Of a DNA stretch of 64,000 nucleotides, positions 1-28,200 are shown piece after piece. The stretch lies in assembly GCA_964035795.1 (NCBI GenBank), contig OZ038321.1:23013707-23077706 (forward strand), written 5' to 3'. Position 1 is the stretch's first letter, and each line of letters starts with the position of its first letter. The notes under the pieces are model-generated. The model was not told the origin of the DNA, searched no databases, and saw only the letters and a list, made by a program, of their open reading frames with translations. This DNA is from Pterobdella sp. o SKG-2022 (taxonomy: Eukaryota > Annelida > Clitellata > Hirudinida > Piscicolidae). A program made the translations under genes and the position numbers.

Positions 1-2756
1 AACAGTAATCAGGTCACTACATTCAGTCTGTTTTGGCTTCATAAATAGATGCTATGATTTTGAATGCGGTTTGAATCCTCAATATACTGAGAGTAGCCAA
101 ATAAACTCATTCATAATATCTGCAATTTTCTATACTGATTTTCTCTATTTTCTCTAAGCTAGCGCTCCAAAACTGAAGTAGCTGCCTTCCACTATGAACA
201 CAAGACCTCTCAAATTTCATATTGGATTGGAACTACCTGCCATCCAGTTTAAATCTTCCATCTTGCGTTCGACGGCCATTTTTTGTTCCCTAAGGAAGCA
301 TCCATTTGAGCACGGTTGTGTCGAATAAAAGAAAATAAACGATGAAGGAAGATTTTCTGTACTTTTGAACGTTTGTTCATCTTTCCCATTGTAAAGACAT
401 CCCCATTTGAATCCAATTGAACCAAATCATTACTAATCTACCACCGCTTTTCCTTGTCAACATATTTCTAGTGTTTTCCTGCAACCATTGCAATAGTATT
501 AAAAACTACCAACACCAACTAAATTTAACTATATTTACTGTGAAGCGCAGTCTCTATCGATTATATAAATCATAAAAACACCGGTTTTTTATATACTCTA
601 AACTTTATTTCATCACAAAATCCTCGTTTTAATGGCTCCAAGCCATGAAACATGGTTCGTGTTTCCATCCATAAAATAAACAGCTTCGTTTTGCAACAGT
701 TCATACTCAACTCAATAATTGATAAATTTCCCATGTTAATTTCATAATTGGATTCTTTGCTTTTGAACAATTCTTTCAAGTTCAGGCAGAAAAGAACATT
801 TTATTGTGCCTTGTAGATAGGAGTTTTCCAAGTTTTATTTCTGCAGATCACTTTTGAAATAATACATCTGTTCATTTGTTTTGAATTTTTGAAATTTCAT
901 TTTATTATCGCTCTCTTTGAAAGCGTTTCGAGCAGTTAGAGGTGCTTTCATTAGAGTTCAACGTATTGATTTTGCCTGAATATCAAGTTATTTATTCCAA
1001 TTTCATTATATGAACTTTTTTGAATTTACCTATGATTTTACAAAACTTATAAAAAAGACTTTTATTGAGATAAATCACGCAACTATATACTTATTTCGCG
1101 GCTAGAAAAATTTTCCTTGAGTAAAAGTTTAACAGAAAATCTGAAATAAATATTCAAAATAACAACAAAATAACGATTAAATTTTCGTATATTTTTGACT
1201 TTAACCATAAAATACTAACAAATTTTGTTTGCATTGCTACATATGGCTGCTGGGCATTGACTTCTGATAGAACTAAATAATGGTTTTCTAAAGCCGAAGT
1301 AAAATCTTAAAACTATTGAACTTGAGAATGTTAAACTTTCAACGAAAATCTCCGTACTTTTAATAGAGAAATTTGTTTGAATTATATAAGACGAAACAAA
1401 TATTATGTTTTAACATAATTTTAATGTGTTGAAATAATTTATAAAAAATATTTCGAAGTGTTAATAGAATCATTTTTAAATTAAGAGGCACAAAAATTAA
1501 TGAGCTATGTAAGATTATAAGGGTTCACATGAAATTAAAATATCACAAGATAAAAAATGTTTGAAGCATTTCAAAAGATTAATAAAAAATTCTGAATTCT
1601 TCAAATTCGAATCCCCAAAGGGTTAAAACACCAATCAATACGAGCGGCCTTCGTAATCCGTTTACGTCTGCCACACCAGCAGACGAAATTTATTTCCTCA
1701 AAATGTTCAAATATGAGAAGATTAACAGGATAGCATCACTATATACAACTTTTCAGTCTAATGTTATACAAGAATTTAGTTGTTTGAACTGATTTAAGAT
1801 TATTGGTATGTTTTTCACTGCAAAAAAGCTTATTATGATTAATAGAAATTGTGATATAGATGGGTATTTTAATTGACTTTGAAGAGGAACTGGTGGAATT
1901 ATGAAAACATCGCTCTAAAAAATGATGAGATTTAGGTTAGGAAATTGTGTTAAAGTTAGATAGATTTTGAATGAAATAAATCAGGCCACACTTAGTATAA
2001 TGGGAGATGAAACTGGATAAGAAATCATGACATTTATCTGCTTTAGAAAATTATGTCATGAGGATGTATGAGCTTAAAAAATAGAAAAACTTTAAAAAGT
2101 TATTTTTAATGGAGACAAAAATTTTAATGTGGATATTGTATTTTTTTGGAGAAATTGTATGTTCTTCTGTAAGCTTGAATTTCATACAGTGAAATCTTCA
2201 GATTATAAAGATTTAGACGAAAATTTAGACAAAATTTTTTCTCTATGTGTTCTTCTAAATTCTCATATTCTAAAGTTTTTAATGTGTAGATATTTGTATG
2301 AAAAACTGTGAACTAAGCAGATGTCTAAAGCAAACACAGATATTTATTGAACACTATCATCATCAACATAGTAACAGAAAAAGGAAATAGAATGTATATT
2401 AGATTTTGATGATGGATGTTTGAAGTAGTGAAGTGGTATTTATAAAGTGCTTTTTCATGTCACTCAAATGTCACAAAAAATATTTTTTTGCCAAAAATTA
2501 AATTTAGAACAAACACACACTGGAATAATTTTTATCTTAACACTTGTCTATCCAAATACTATGGGATCTAAGACTTCACCAATTTATTCATATAGGCTTC
2601 ATAACTGATAAGATCTTTAGAGATATCATGTTTTTTATAAAATAATCTTTTATTTGAACTTCAAAAGTTTTTAGATAAATTTATTTAAAAAAAACTATAA
2701 TTTTCAGTAATTTGTATCTGATAAATGATGTTAAGAATAAAAAAAATATAACTCAC
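1..2756. other. No gene recognised; region downstream of the SPSB exon
   Basis: AT-rich non-coding sequence with no open frame I can assign. It lies 3' of the last SPSB exon found on the minus strand, so it is probably SPSB intron or 3' flank. I looked on the minus strand for the missing C-terminal SOCS box (Leu-Cys-Arg pattern) and did not find it. The short open frames at 570-779 (-) and 2129-2311 (+) have no family features. A short stretch near 2424-2475 resembles the tail of the SINE at 47.7 kb. Confidence 0.6.
2424..2475 (-). repeat. Possible SINE tail fragment
   Basis: The segment containing gtggtatttataaagtgc matches, with substitutions, the tail of the SINE at 47675-47857 (gcggtatttataaagcgc). 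This is the kind of sequence found at the 3' end of tRNA-derived SINEs of many animals. No tRNA-like head is visible beside it, so it would be a truncated copy. The match is short and could be chance. Confidence 0.35.
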
Positions 2757-3280
2757 GATCAAGTCCACCCAGGTATTTCAAAGCAACTTCACAGTGCCCC
2801 CAAACAACACTCACAATGGGGTATAATTTTTGACCTTTGAGATTTCTGAAAGCCACTCCTAAGTACTTATCTTTTGAAGCAAAACTGAGTGTTCCTTCAT
2901 CCATGTCAAGAATTACTAAAAATGTTTCTGGAACTACAAACGAGCCTTCGATTAGTGGGTATTGAGGAGCTGATAAGGTGCCAAATTGAGCAGGGTTTTT
3001 CAAGTTGTGGTATAGACGGTTTCTGGTGGGTTTAAATTATGAAGATATTCAATTAAATATATTTAATTATAATTTAGATTTTATATAATTTAACACATTT
3101 GTGTTAAAGCAAAGAATTGTGACACAGTCACTTTTATATTTAGATTTATATCAATTTGATAATAAAAAATTAAAACATGTGGAAAGACTTAATTAGTTAA
3201 TTATGAAAATGATGAAAATACATGATAATGCAAAAATGAATCCTTCACAAAATATTTAATATATATATATAAATATTTAA

Positions 3281-3359
<79 letters not shown>

Positions 3360-3922
3360 TGAATATTTTGTGAAGGATTTACTTTTGAATTATCATGTAT
3401 TTTCATCATTTTCATAATTAACTATATATATATATATATATATATCGAAATGTAGGATCAGGATTAATTGTGAAACCTTATGATGTCCCAGCCCCATGAA
3501 TCAGAGTTACTGCCGATGTATGAGTGGTAACCAGCACAATGTAGTTGTGCTTCTTTCGTAGCCACCCCTATAACAGCATGCGTTCCTCTTTGCCGAATAT
3601 TCCAACTTATTTCCCAAACGTGCAAACCTCTCGTGTATCCAACTTTTCCTCGTATACAGTCTGTACTCTGGGCTACTGGATGTCGATGGATGGTGTATGG
3701 ATCGTCTTCTTTTACGAAAATATTTAGTGATCGGTCGTCTGGATTCCAAGTGTGGTTGCGTCTTGTGATTTCGTCAATTGTGATAGTGGATAAAAGTAAG
3801 TCGAGGCGTTGTGGTCGTTGTAAGTCGGGATTGAAGATAAGACGTCCTGTTGTGGAACGGTTGTGGTAGATGGTCACTTCGCGAGATGGTCTGGCTTTAC
3901 TTCCTGACACTTTTTGGCCCAT
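2757..3922 (-). CDS. SPSB1: SPRY domain-containing SOCS box protein (SPSB1/4, gustavus-like), 3' part missing
   Basis: Substrate adaptor of the SPSB family. The SPRY domain binds short peptide degrons and the SOCS box recruits an Elongin/Cullin-5 E3 ligase. Two coding exons are visible: 3922-3477 and 3022-2757. I start at the Met of MGQKVSG, the family N-terminus; an in-frame Met 13 codons upstream (3961) exists but does not match the family. Family-diagnostic stretches are [36 protein letters not shown] and [13 protein letters not shown] in exon 1, and [24 protein letters not shown] and VVWGHCE in exon 2. The junction reconstructs a conserved RNRLYH. Donors are GTTTCA and GTGAGT. The protein reaches GLD, just before the SOCS box, and then the next exon is not found. 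It may lie beyond base 1. Assignment to SPSB1 rather than SPSB4 is not secure. Confidence 0.92.
3195..3423. repeat. Palindromic MITE-like element with a central (TA)n tract
   Basis: Left arm about 3195-3258 and right arm about 3358-3423 are near-perfect inverted copies (for example tgatgaaaatacatgat and atcatgtattttcatca). They are separated by a run of TA dinucleotides from about 3283 to 3356. It lies in the intron between the two SPSB exons. The long terminal arms, no coding capacity and AT-rich setting fit a non-autonomous DNA element, or a hairpin enlarged by microsatellite growth. Confidence 0.7.
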
Positions 3923-4281
3923 CTTTGGATGCAGCATCACAAGCAACATTCCACTCCGCAAGCACTACATCTACTCTTTCGCATCGTGAATTGTAAATAA
4001 AACTACGTCAGAGAACATGAAAAGTATTCCATTTTTTTTTGTTCAAATTTATTTATTTTTGACTCATAAAATTTAATTAAAATAGCACATAATCAACCTA
4101 TTTGAAGCCTAATTTATTTATTTAGGATATTCACATCGACAGAAATTTATCAGTATTATGAGATATATTAAAGATTTATCATGGTAATTATTCAAATTTC
4201 ATTAAAATTATTAATTTTAATATTTGAGGGGCGTTATAACCAAATGAAGCTATCAAGTAAAAAGTTGTACTAAATACAGTA
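3923..4281. promoter_or_regulatory. Short head-to-head intergenic region (candidate bidirectional promoter)
   Basis: Only about 360 bp separate the SPSB start codon (minus) from the VPS33A start codon (plus), so the two promoters probably share this interval unless either gene has an upstream non-coding exon. The sequence is AT-rich. I see no convincing TATA box or named factor site. The call rests on gene arrangement alone. Confidence 0.4.
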
Positions 4282-18996
<14,715 letters not shown>

Positions 18997-19277
18997 TATT
19001 GTTGTTTTCATTAAGTTTTGTACTTAACCCTTTTTATGTTTTTCCATATAATCAATATTGATTCAATGATTAGTAAAAACAAACTAATTTTTTAAAATTT
19101 TTTCTTTTTTTAAAAATAATTAATGAAAAAAAATATTTTTTATCAATAACGATACTCAATATATTATGAAAATATAAGCGTAAAAAAATTAACACTATTT
19201 AAATATAAAAAGCTTTTGATTTCTATTCGAAATAAAAATTCCTGAAACAATTCTCAATGGTTTTTAATATAAAAATT
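18997..19277. other. 281-bp gap between convergent genes VPS33A and SEL1L3
   Basis: It holds both 3' UTRs. An AATAAA on plus at 19231-19236 is a plausible VPS33A poly(A) signal. On minus, an ATTAAA (plus positions 19263-19268) lies right after the SEL1L3 stop. If either gene uses a later site, the transcripts overlap antisense. Confidence 0.5.
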
Positions 19278-22200
19278 CTAGAAGTTTATGTTATACGGTC
19301 TTATTTGTCTTTGGTGAACGATATTGAGAGAAATTATTGAGATTACAACAAGCACTACCACTCCAAACGCTCTCTGTAGGTTTAAATATGAAATTGATCT
19401 TTATCGCAATATTTATTTCGTTTGATGAGTGAATATTTCAAAAAGTGAAAAAAATACAGCTCTCGTTAGTAATAAATAACACATTTCAGTAACTAAAATG
19501 TTTCTATACCTTAAGCTAAAATGGTTTTTCACAGGCATAAGTGTTTCATGGTATACTTACCGAAATTTATAGCTTAAGTTTCAATAAATGTCTTACTTTA
19601 TAATGGGCACCGATCAGACTACAATAGTGTTCAAATGCCACCTTATACATGGCAAAGGTGCATGGGATGTAGGATTCTTGGTTGTGAGATTCTTGACATC
19701 TGAATTATTATTTATTTTTTACTATTTTTGCTACTATTTTAATAGCTTATAAAAATGCAACCAAAAATAAAGTTTTCAGAGTATATCTTATATTTTTTCA
19801 ATATTAGTACTGCATAAAATGGCTTCAAAAAAAGCATATATGGCCTATGAAAATACTTGAAAGCATAGTTTGATGATGAATATATCTAGCTAGATATATT
19901 TATTAGTTTAAAGTAGGGATATCCATGTTTTCATGATACTTTGAAGAAAATGTTAGATTTAATAATGCAGTAGATGAATAGTGAGGTAAAAATAGGTACC
20001 TTTGAAGAAGATGGAATGACAAAAGAACTTTGTTGTTTTGTATAGACAAGGGTACACCCAAGCGATTCAATATGTATTCATTCACCTTCACCCCATCATT
20101 ACTCAAAAGTGCCAAGTTGTACAGGGCCTGGTGGTTTGTATTTTCCAATTTAATTCTTATATTCAAAACTCATTGAAGTATCAAATTTTCAAAAATTAGA
20201 AACACTTTAATGGTTTTAAAAACATATTTTTGATAAAATGTTTATACTAGACCGAAAATATGCAGCCGAAATTTAACAATAGAATGATATGATATAAAGC
20301 AACAAAGGCGCTTAAATTACCTGTGAATCTCCGCTCAAAGCAGCATGGGCGTACAGTTCAATGGCTGTTTCTTTGTCTTTCCTACCGTCGATGCCGTGGT
20401 AGTAGTAATAATAAGCCATTTTGTTCCATGCTGTTGGAGGGAACCAGGATTTAATTGAAGTTAAATCGTGTGTTTTGGTGGGAACAGTATGTGAAAATAG
20501 AGGAATTATGAAGTTTTATAGAAACATCGTCTTTTTCAATATTAAATTTTATATATTTTCTTCACAGTAGGAGAATTTTTTAAAAATTTAATTCGACAAA
20601 TCAGCTGAAATTTTCGGTAAGACTACCAGAAGAAATATTGAAAATTAAAATAAATTACTTAAAGCTATAACAGAAAAGCGAAAAAAGCTCCAAAACAATA
20701 TTCATTGTTAATTATAGAAATCCAACCGTATGGATCGACATCGTTAGGAGCCCGTTGAGTTGAGAGGTTGTAATGCCTCCACACACACTCCTTTTCTATC
20801 CTCTCAATGTAACCACCCTTCATGATTAAATTCGAAATAATCAACCAAAAAAGAAAATACACATCAATTGATGTATTCAGAGACTCAATTGAATCATGTT
20901 TATTGATTTAAATTTTGAATTAGTCATTTTGTAATGAACCAAAAATGATCATAAGATTACATAATCTTCTTCACACAGGTAAGCTAAATTAAAATTTGCC
21001 ACTTCCACTCCAGTGCTCGCAGCCATATAGTAGTAGATCAGTGTTAAAAACCTGAAACAAATACAGTTAATTTATAACATTTAACTATTCCTTCAAATCA
21101 ACTTTAATAGTAACTACAACCATAATTATAATAATTTATACACAAGCACCAATATCAGCAAATTAGAATCGACAGTAACACCTAAAATGATTTGCCAACT
21201 TGAAGTAACATTTTGATGAACATACACAATTAAGGTTTTAACCTCCAATTAATAACAAACAAACTTCAATAAATTCGATTTGAACATTTAAAAAGACGTG
21301 AAAAAGTGTATAGATTAACGTTCCAAATCTTTTACAAGATAATCATTCCCCCAAAAATTATCTAAACATAGAAACAACCAATGAAATGTACCAGTTTTGT
21401 TTCTTGTAGGCCTTGAGTCCTTTGAAGAGAAGCTTACCGACACCAGGGTTCTGTTCTGCCACATGTCTGGTCCATCTGTTCAACAACATCACTTATAATC
21501 ATGGAGGACATGAATTATGGTAGGGGTTGGGCTTGTTGGAATTTTTTGTTTTTTTACTTTGTAAATGTAATTAAAATTGAATTTTTAAAATGTAGTTTAT
21601 CAAGTTGTTAAGTTCGATATAATTCAATTAATCATACATTTGTTTTTACTCCGAAATAAAAAACTTTCAGACACACTTATTCGAAAAAAGCAATCAAACT
21701 TTAGTTTCTAACATGATCAACCTCATTCAGAACCTTACACCCACACCCCCAATCATAAACCCCCAACATCCACCCATCACAAGCCCACCATTCCTATCAC
21801 CATAACTACCCAATGGATAGGGAAAGGTTTCTGACGATGCGAGGGTGTCCTCTCATGTTGTACATCCCGATGAAAATGCTTGCGTCATGCTGGCCCCGCA
21901 GTGCCCCCGCAGCCAAGTAATCCCATGCTTTTACCTGCGTGTATAGAATGATGGAAGTGAGGATGTTTGTGTAGTGAAAAATAATCAATATGAGAATACT
22001 TGTACAGCATAAAAACAGTGAGTCAAAGAGTTTTTCAGAGCGGTATTTGAATCCTCTAACAAATGAAATAATTTACTTTTGGTTCAAACACACTTACCTT
22101 CATATTTCATAAAACCTCTTTACAGAAAACAATAACAAAGATCACTAACCCACTATTTAAATAATTTTAAAGATCATAAAATCGAAAAAACGATCAATTG

Positions 22201-25200
22201 TAATAAATAAGAACTAAGCCGTGATAAATTTTTTTAGTAACTAAAGACTAAAGCGTTATAAATAATAGCAGTAACTAAAGCCACTTGATTCTTACAGTCA
22301 CCTTATCGACAGGGGAGTTAGGGTAGATGCCATTGAGAAGCATGTAAGCCAGATTGTATGATGCATCTTTGTTGCCCAGTTCATGAGATCTATGGAAGTA
22401 CATGGCAGCTTCTGTGAAGTTTTCCACTACATCCATGTAATACCAGCCTTTGAAGGAGAATGAGTGTTTATGTTGATTGGTGGGGTTTTTGGGTTTTTGA
22501 AGTTGTATTGTTTTTTGGAGATTTCAAGTTTAACTATTGAATTAATTAAAGTAGAACATTTTTTTGAGATTTTGTCTATTAGTTCACATATAAATTGAAA
22601 ATATTCCACAAAGCTTTTTGTAAGTTGTTTTTTAATTATCAAAAAATTCATAATAAATTAAATGAATGATAGTTATCAAACACATACCCAAAGTATTGAG
22701 AGCTTGGGGATATCCAAGATCCGCAGCTTTTTTCAACACCTCCACTGCCTTTTCCACGTCTTTCTCAACTCCATGGCCCTAAGGATGTTCATCTCATGTT
22801 GATGATTTGAGACATTTTAATAGATTTCAGTAGCTAAAAACTTTAGTTATTTTCGATTAAAACAAGTTTTATGAAATGAAGTTGATTGAAATTTTTAGAT
22901 TCTCAAAGAAAACATTTGATCCTAAAATTCGACATGAAGAAATCTAGATAAGATTTCACCTAGCACTAACAGTGTGAAGCAATGAGCAGGAAGCATAAAT
23001 GCAATGTTAACATATCAATAAATCCACATCACTTTGAGTAGAATAATGCCATAGTCATAAAGAGCCGATGGGATGTTGTGTTGGGCGGCAAGTCGGTAGT
23101 AGTGCACCGCTCTACCCACGTCTCTCTCTAGGCCCCCCGAGCCCCAATAATACATTCGTGCTAGTGTTTGCTGCAGAGTTTAAATAGTGTGTCGTTTGGT
23201 AATTTAATTTATTGGGAGTTTCATTTATTTTTTAAGAGTATGTGTATAATTGGTTGAGTTTCTCTTATTATTAATATTAATTAAAATGGCTTCAATTTTG
23301 CGGTTTCAATACGATTAAATACTATTCAATAACAAGTGGGATCATGTTGAAAAGCTTTATTAGAAAACACCCTCCTCATTTTACGATAAGATTGAATTGG
23401 AAAAAGACACATAAGGTGTCTTTATAAGAATTTTAAAACACCATTTTATAGAGGACTTTTTACATGATTTCATAAAACCTATGATACAATTTCCGCATTA
23501 AACTCCCAAATTTACTAAAAATTGGAAAAACAAATCTACCAACAATGGAGTAGAAGTCATCTTGCGAGGCCTGCATCTTGAGATAAGTAACCACATCTCC
23601 ATTTTCCTCTGTCTGCTCTGCCACATCGTAGTGGTTTGTCAATCGCACCATTTCTGTGTACACCTTTGTGGTGTTGTTTGATATTTGTTTTGTTGTTAAG
23701 GTTCTTAGTAAGGTCTTGTTTCATGTTTTGGTTTCATTTCTTTCCTAGTTTCTTGTTGATATGAGTATAAAAGTATAATAGCTGATTGAAACCCTTTCTA
23801 AACAAATGAAGTTAGACTGAGTTTGTATAATTTTATGTATCTTAATCTTTTGTTACTAAAAAATAATTATGTACAGCTGTATCTATCCAAAAACTCCTTG
23901 AATGAAACAATCGAATGGCTTTTAAGTATAATATATATTTGAAGTTTTGCTTCTCACATCGTTCTGGTCATGCACTTCAAAATCTCGGTTTGTCATGTCA
24001 GCCACTGCTTTGAAATACACTGCCGTTTGATATATTTTTATGTTTTTAAGAAAAGGTTTTAAGTATAATTTGAGCGGGTAATCAAAATTTATAACTTATG
24101 TGTTAATCAAATTTTTGATAAAGTAAAAAAGAAACTAAAATAAAATAAATCGAATTTCACATCAAACTTTAAAAACAAATCTTGAATAAAATCAAACTCA
24201 AACGTTATGAGTCCCATCACACCTCAACTCACCATAAGCTTGCTCATAGTCGACAGGGAACCCATCGAGCCCATAAACATAATTGTTGCCCAAGGCCAGA
24301 AGGCATAATCTGTTGCCCAGTAAGGCTCCTTTCATTAAGTAGGAGTGAGACTGATGAGTGTGTTTGATGTTGGGTTAGGTTATGGGTGGTTTTTATAATG
24401 AGATGTTGTGGAGTGTACATTGCCGTGTATTTCATTTGAAACACACGGTAATAAAAACTTGTTGTGGTGAGGGGATAAATGGTTTTAGGGTAGGTTTTAT
24501 GGATTTTTGATAGTTTTTCGTGGGAGGATTTTTGAGATAATTTTTGAATGTTTTAGTACCAGTTAATTAAAAATGTTCATTCTATTATAATCTTATTCAT
24601 GATTTTGTTTTAAATTTTTTTAAAATGCTATATTTTAACAAAAACTGTATCTACTTTAGTTACCTTATGATTGTATTGAAAATATATCGACACTCTTGGA
24701 AGTATTTTTTGATCAAAAATGTTTATGTTGTATTGTATTATTCAAATCAAAGTCTACACCAGAGTTTCTTGCATAGGAACAGCAAGCCCATGGTTGAGGA
24801 AGCTTGAGAGCATGAAGGATGAGTCGTGGTTGCCTAGACAGGAGCTCTGTTGCAACAACAAGATGGAGATGTTCATCCCTTTGATTCCTTTGGTCGTCTG
24901 AGGGGGGAGCATGTGGTGGTGGTGGTGGTGGTGGTGGTGGTGGTGGTGGTGGTGGTGGTGGTGGTGGTGGTGGTGGTGGTGGTGGTGGTGGTGGTGGTGG
25001 TGGTGGTGGTGGTGGTGGTGGTGGTGGTGGTGGTGGTGGTGGTGGTGGTGGTGGTGGTGGTGGTGGTGGTGGTGGTGGTGGTGGTGGTGGTGGTGGTGGT
25101 GGTGGTGGTGGTGGTGGTGGTGGTGGTGGTGGTGGTGGTGGTGGTGGTGGTGGTGGTGGTGGTGGTGGTGGTGGTGGTGGTGGTGGTGGTGGTGGTGGTG

Positions 25201-28200
25201 GTGGTGGTGGTGGTGGTGGTGGTGGTTTTGTTGTTTTTTGTCTTATTTTTCATTTTGGTTCTTGTTTTCATTATTAAAGTCTTACTGCTTTCATTATTAT
25301 CTTTCAAACTTCAATAATTTTTTTAATTCGCAAAAAGATTTTGTCGGAAAATAAAATTGATTTAAAATTAAATTATAATTTATTATATAATAATAAATTT
25401 ACCAAAAGTAATTCAGCTTTCTCAAAAAGATAAACAGCCATTTTTTCTTCATTGAGTTCTAAAAAAATTAACAAAAAGACAGAATGTTTTCAACACAAAA
25501 CTATAATAAAATTGTAATTACTGCTTAAAACAAGGCTAAATACTCACTTAAATGAGAATTTGACTTGAGGTATTTATGTACCACATGATAATGATGCAAG
25601 TTATAGAAATGGTTGAAGGGGGTTTTTTCTTGTATCAGTTTGAAAGGGTTTTTGGCAGCACGGCAAGTAACTTGGGTTAAGATTTATATATATTGATTCA
25701 TTTAATTAATTTTTATGTAATTTTATTAAAATTAGCGTTGAAATTTGTTTTAAAAATTACTTTCATAGTGGTTTTTTAGAAAAAATAACATTATGGTTTT
25801 GCAAGCCCAATAAGAAATTATCTCAAATAAAATATTATCCCTAAAGAATATTATAAGAAATCTTTTATTTGTCATTATTACAAACGATTCAAAAATTTTT
25901 TTATCGGGTTTTTGTTTAAATTCCTTAAGTATGTCAAAATAAACTTTGAAAATATCATTCTTCGTTGAGCATTGTTAAATCCATTCTTTTAATTAACTTT
26001 TATTGAAATATTCCCTCCAAAGTTATTTCCATAAAACATTCATCTAAAACTCAAAATAAAAATAATTTAATTCTACTTTTTTGAAGGCGTTTTTGTTGTT
26101 TAAACTCATGAAGCTCCTTGAAGTGATCAAGGTGCCGGTATAATGCCCCGCATTTAGATGCCTCTCGCCACAAACCCACCATCATCATCGGGTGGCTAGC
26201 CTCGACTTTGGGTATCTAGCAGTATTAGTATTACACTTATGTTCTTTATTAATTTTTTCAAAATTATGTAGGGTGTTTTTTACTCATCGTATAAATATTG
26301 TTTTATTTATGTATTATATTTGTTTTTTATAGCTACATCAAAATAAAAGGCATCACCACTCAAAGATACCGATAAATAGATCTTTCAAACTGATAGGTTT
26401 ATCAATGCACGAAGCTTTTTAATTTTCTATCGAATCATCATTGAACTAATATTTGCCAATTGATTTCTAACTAAAAACTATTAAATTAAGCCCTAATAAA
26501 TATATTTAAATTTTATCTTAACTAAATACAACACAAGAATAAACTCCAATAAAACTGATCCAAACCTGAGAGACAGTAACAAAGGAGCTCCTATAGTACA
26601 CAGCCTTTCCAATAAAGCCCCTAAAGGAAGGACCCAGTTCTGACCCCCCATAGACCACTAGTCCCAAGGTGTCGTCAAAGTAGAAGGGGGAGTCAGTGAG
26701 GATGCTGGTTTTGGGGGTGTTTGAGGTGGTTTTGAAGGGCTTTGGCTGTTAAAGTGTTTGTATGAGCGATTGCTTCTGTTTATTTTTTATATTTTTTATT
26801 TAGTTATTTTTCACTTTTTGATTGTTTTTGTTTTTTCGTTTATTTAATTATTTCTTAGTCTGTTCCTTTTTATAATTATCGATTTTTTTTTTCATTGATT
26901 CTTGAAATAAGATTCTTTTAGAGACATCCTAAGTATCTCTTGTTTTTATACTTTTTGTTTTTATTTCTCAAAAATTAAAATGTTTAAAGATACGCTTTTT
27001 ACAATAAAGAGACTAAAAATATTGATAAGTAAGATTTTGTCATAATTTAGTAGCCTACAAAATCCTCTATTTTCGAAAAATAAAAATGAAAGTTCTAAAT
27101 AGGATAATATTGATAAATTTAAATGCACCGAATCGTCTTGCTCCACCCACTCTGGTAGTCCTCCCCGTAATTGGTCGTCAGAACACACTTGGTAGATATA
27201 AATAGTCTTTTGTACTTTATAATGGAGGTTTTGCTTACGAAAAGTTGTTTTAAAAAAGCTTTTGTGTTTGTGTTTAGTATATTTGAACTAAAAGGTTGAT
27301 CACGTTGAGTAATAAAAACAATTTTTTAAGTAAGCAAAATGAGGTTTTGAGTAGAAACATTTTTTAATTATTCAGTAACATTTTTTCATTTTTGGTTTAA
27401 AATCTTAGAGTTTGTTATCCTAACAAAAATTATTCTCTACATGTTCAAGAAATTTTTTCAATAAGAAATTATCAAAAATAAAATCCCATAAAAGCATACA
27501 AAATCTAAACACGAACATAAGTAGGCTTGCAAGCGATAGTGACTCTGTTCCACTGGAAGGTGTCAAGAGGGAAGTCTGTTTCCCCTATCACTGATGCTCC
27601 ATCCTCCATCACCAACTCCAATGTCATTATGCCTGGTTTTGAAGATAATGTTTCCATCAACTTGAATTATTTTTAATGCTTCTATATTTCAACAAGCCTA
27701 TTTTCAAAATATTATGCTATGTGACAAAACTTAAAAATCGTAGCTAAATTATTGTTGTACAAATGAGCTAGAAGGGTTTAAAAGAACCAGTTTTCATTGC
27801 TTCAGTATCTCAAAAGCACTGACCTCTCTGGCCTATATAAAGCCTAGGTGAGGCGTAGTTGTCGTCCCACGTGATATGCTGAAGAATGTTGCATCTGAGG
27901 TACCCACTAGGGCAATAATCCTGGATGTACAACCACAACACGAAGCTGAACCTGGGGGTGTGGAAAGTAAGAGCAGTGTTTTTTTTGTATGTTATTTTAG
28001 TAGAAAGGGTATATTTATAGAAAATATTTTTCGAAAAAAAATATTTCGTTTTGTTTAAAATTTCAAAAAAAAATTATATATTTCTATACATTCAATTTTA
28101 GTATACTTAATTTTCGAAAACACCAATTTCCTTACTCTGGGTGGCTGATTCTATGGTTGTGTCTTTTACGGAGGAAAGGGTTTTTAAATGGAAGGTGGGT

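Noticed and set aside
570..779. Candidate SOCS-box exon of SPSB
   Set aside because: The translated frame lacks the Leu-Cys-Arg SOCS pattern and no acceptor in the needed phase was seen.
24850..25354. Open frames of poly-Val, poly-Trp and poly-Thr
   Set aside because: They are translations of a pure GGT microsatellite that lies in a SEL1L3 intron.
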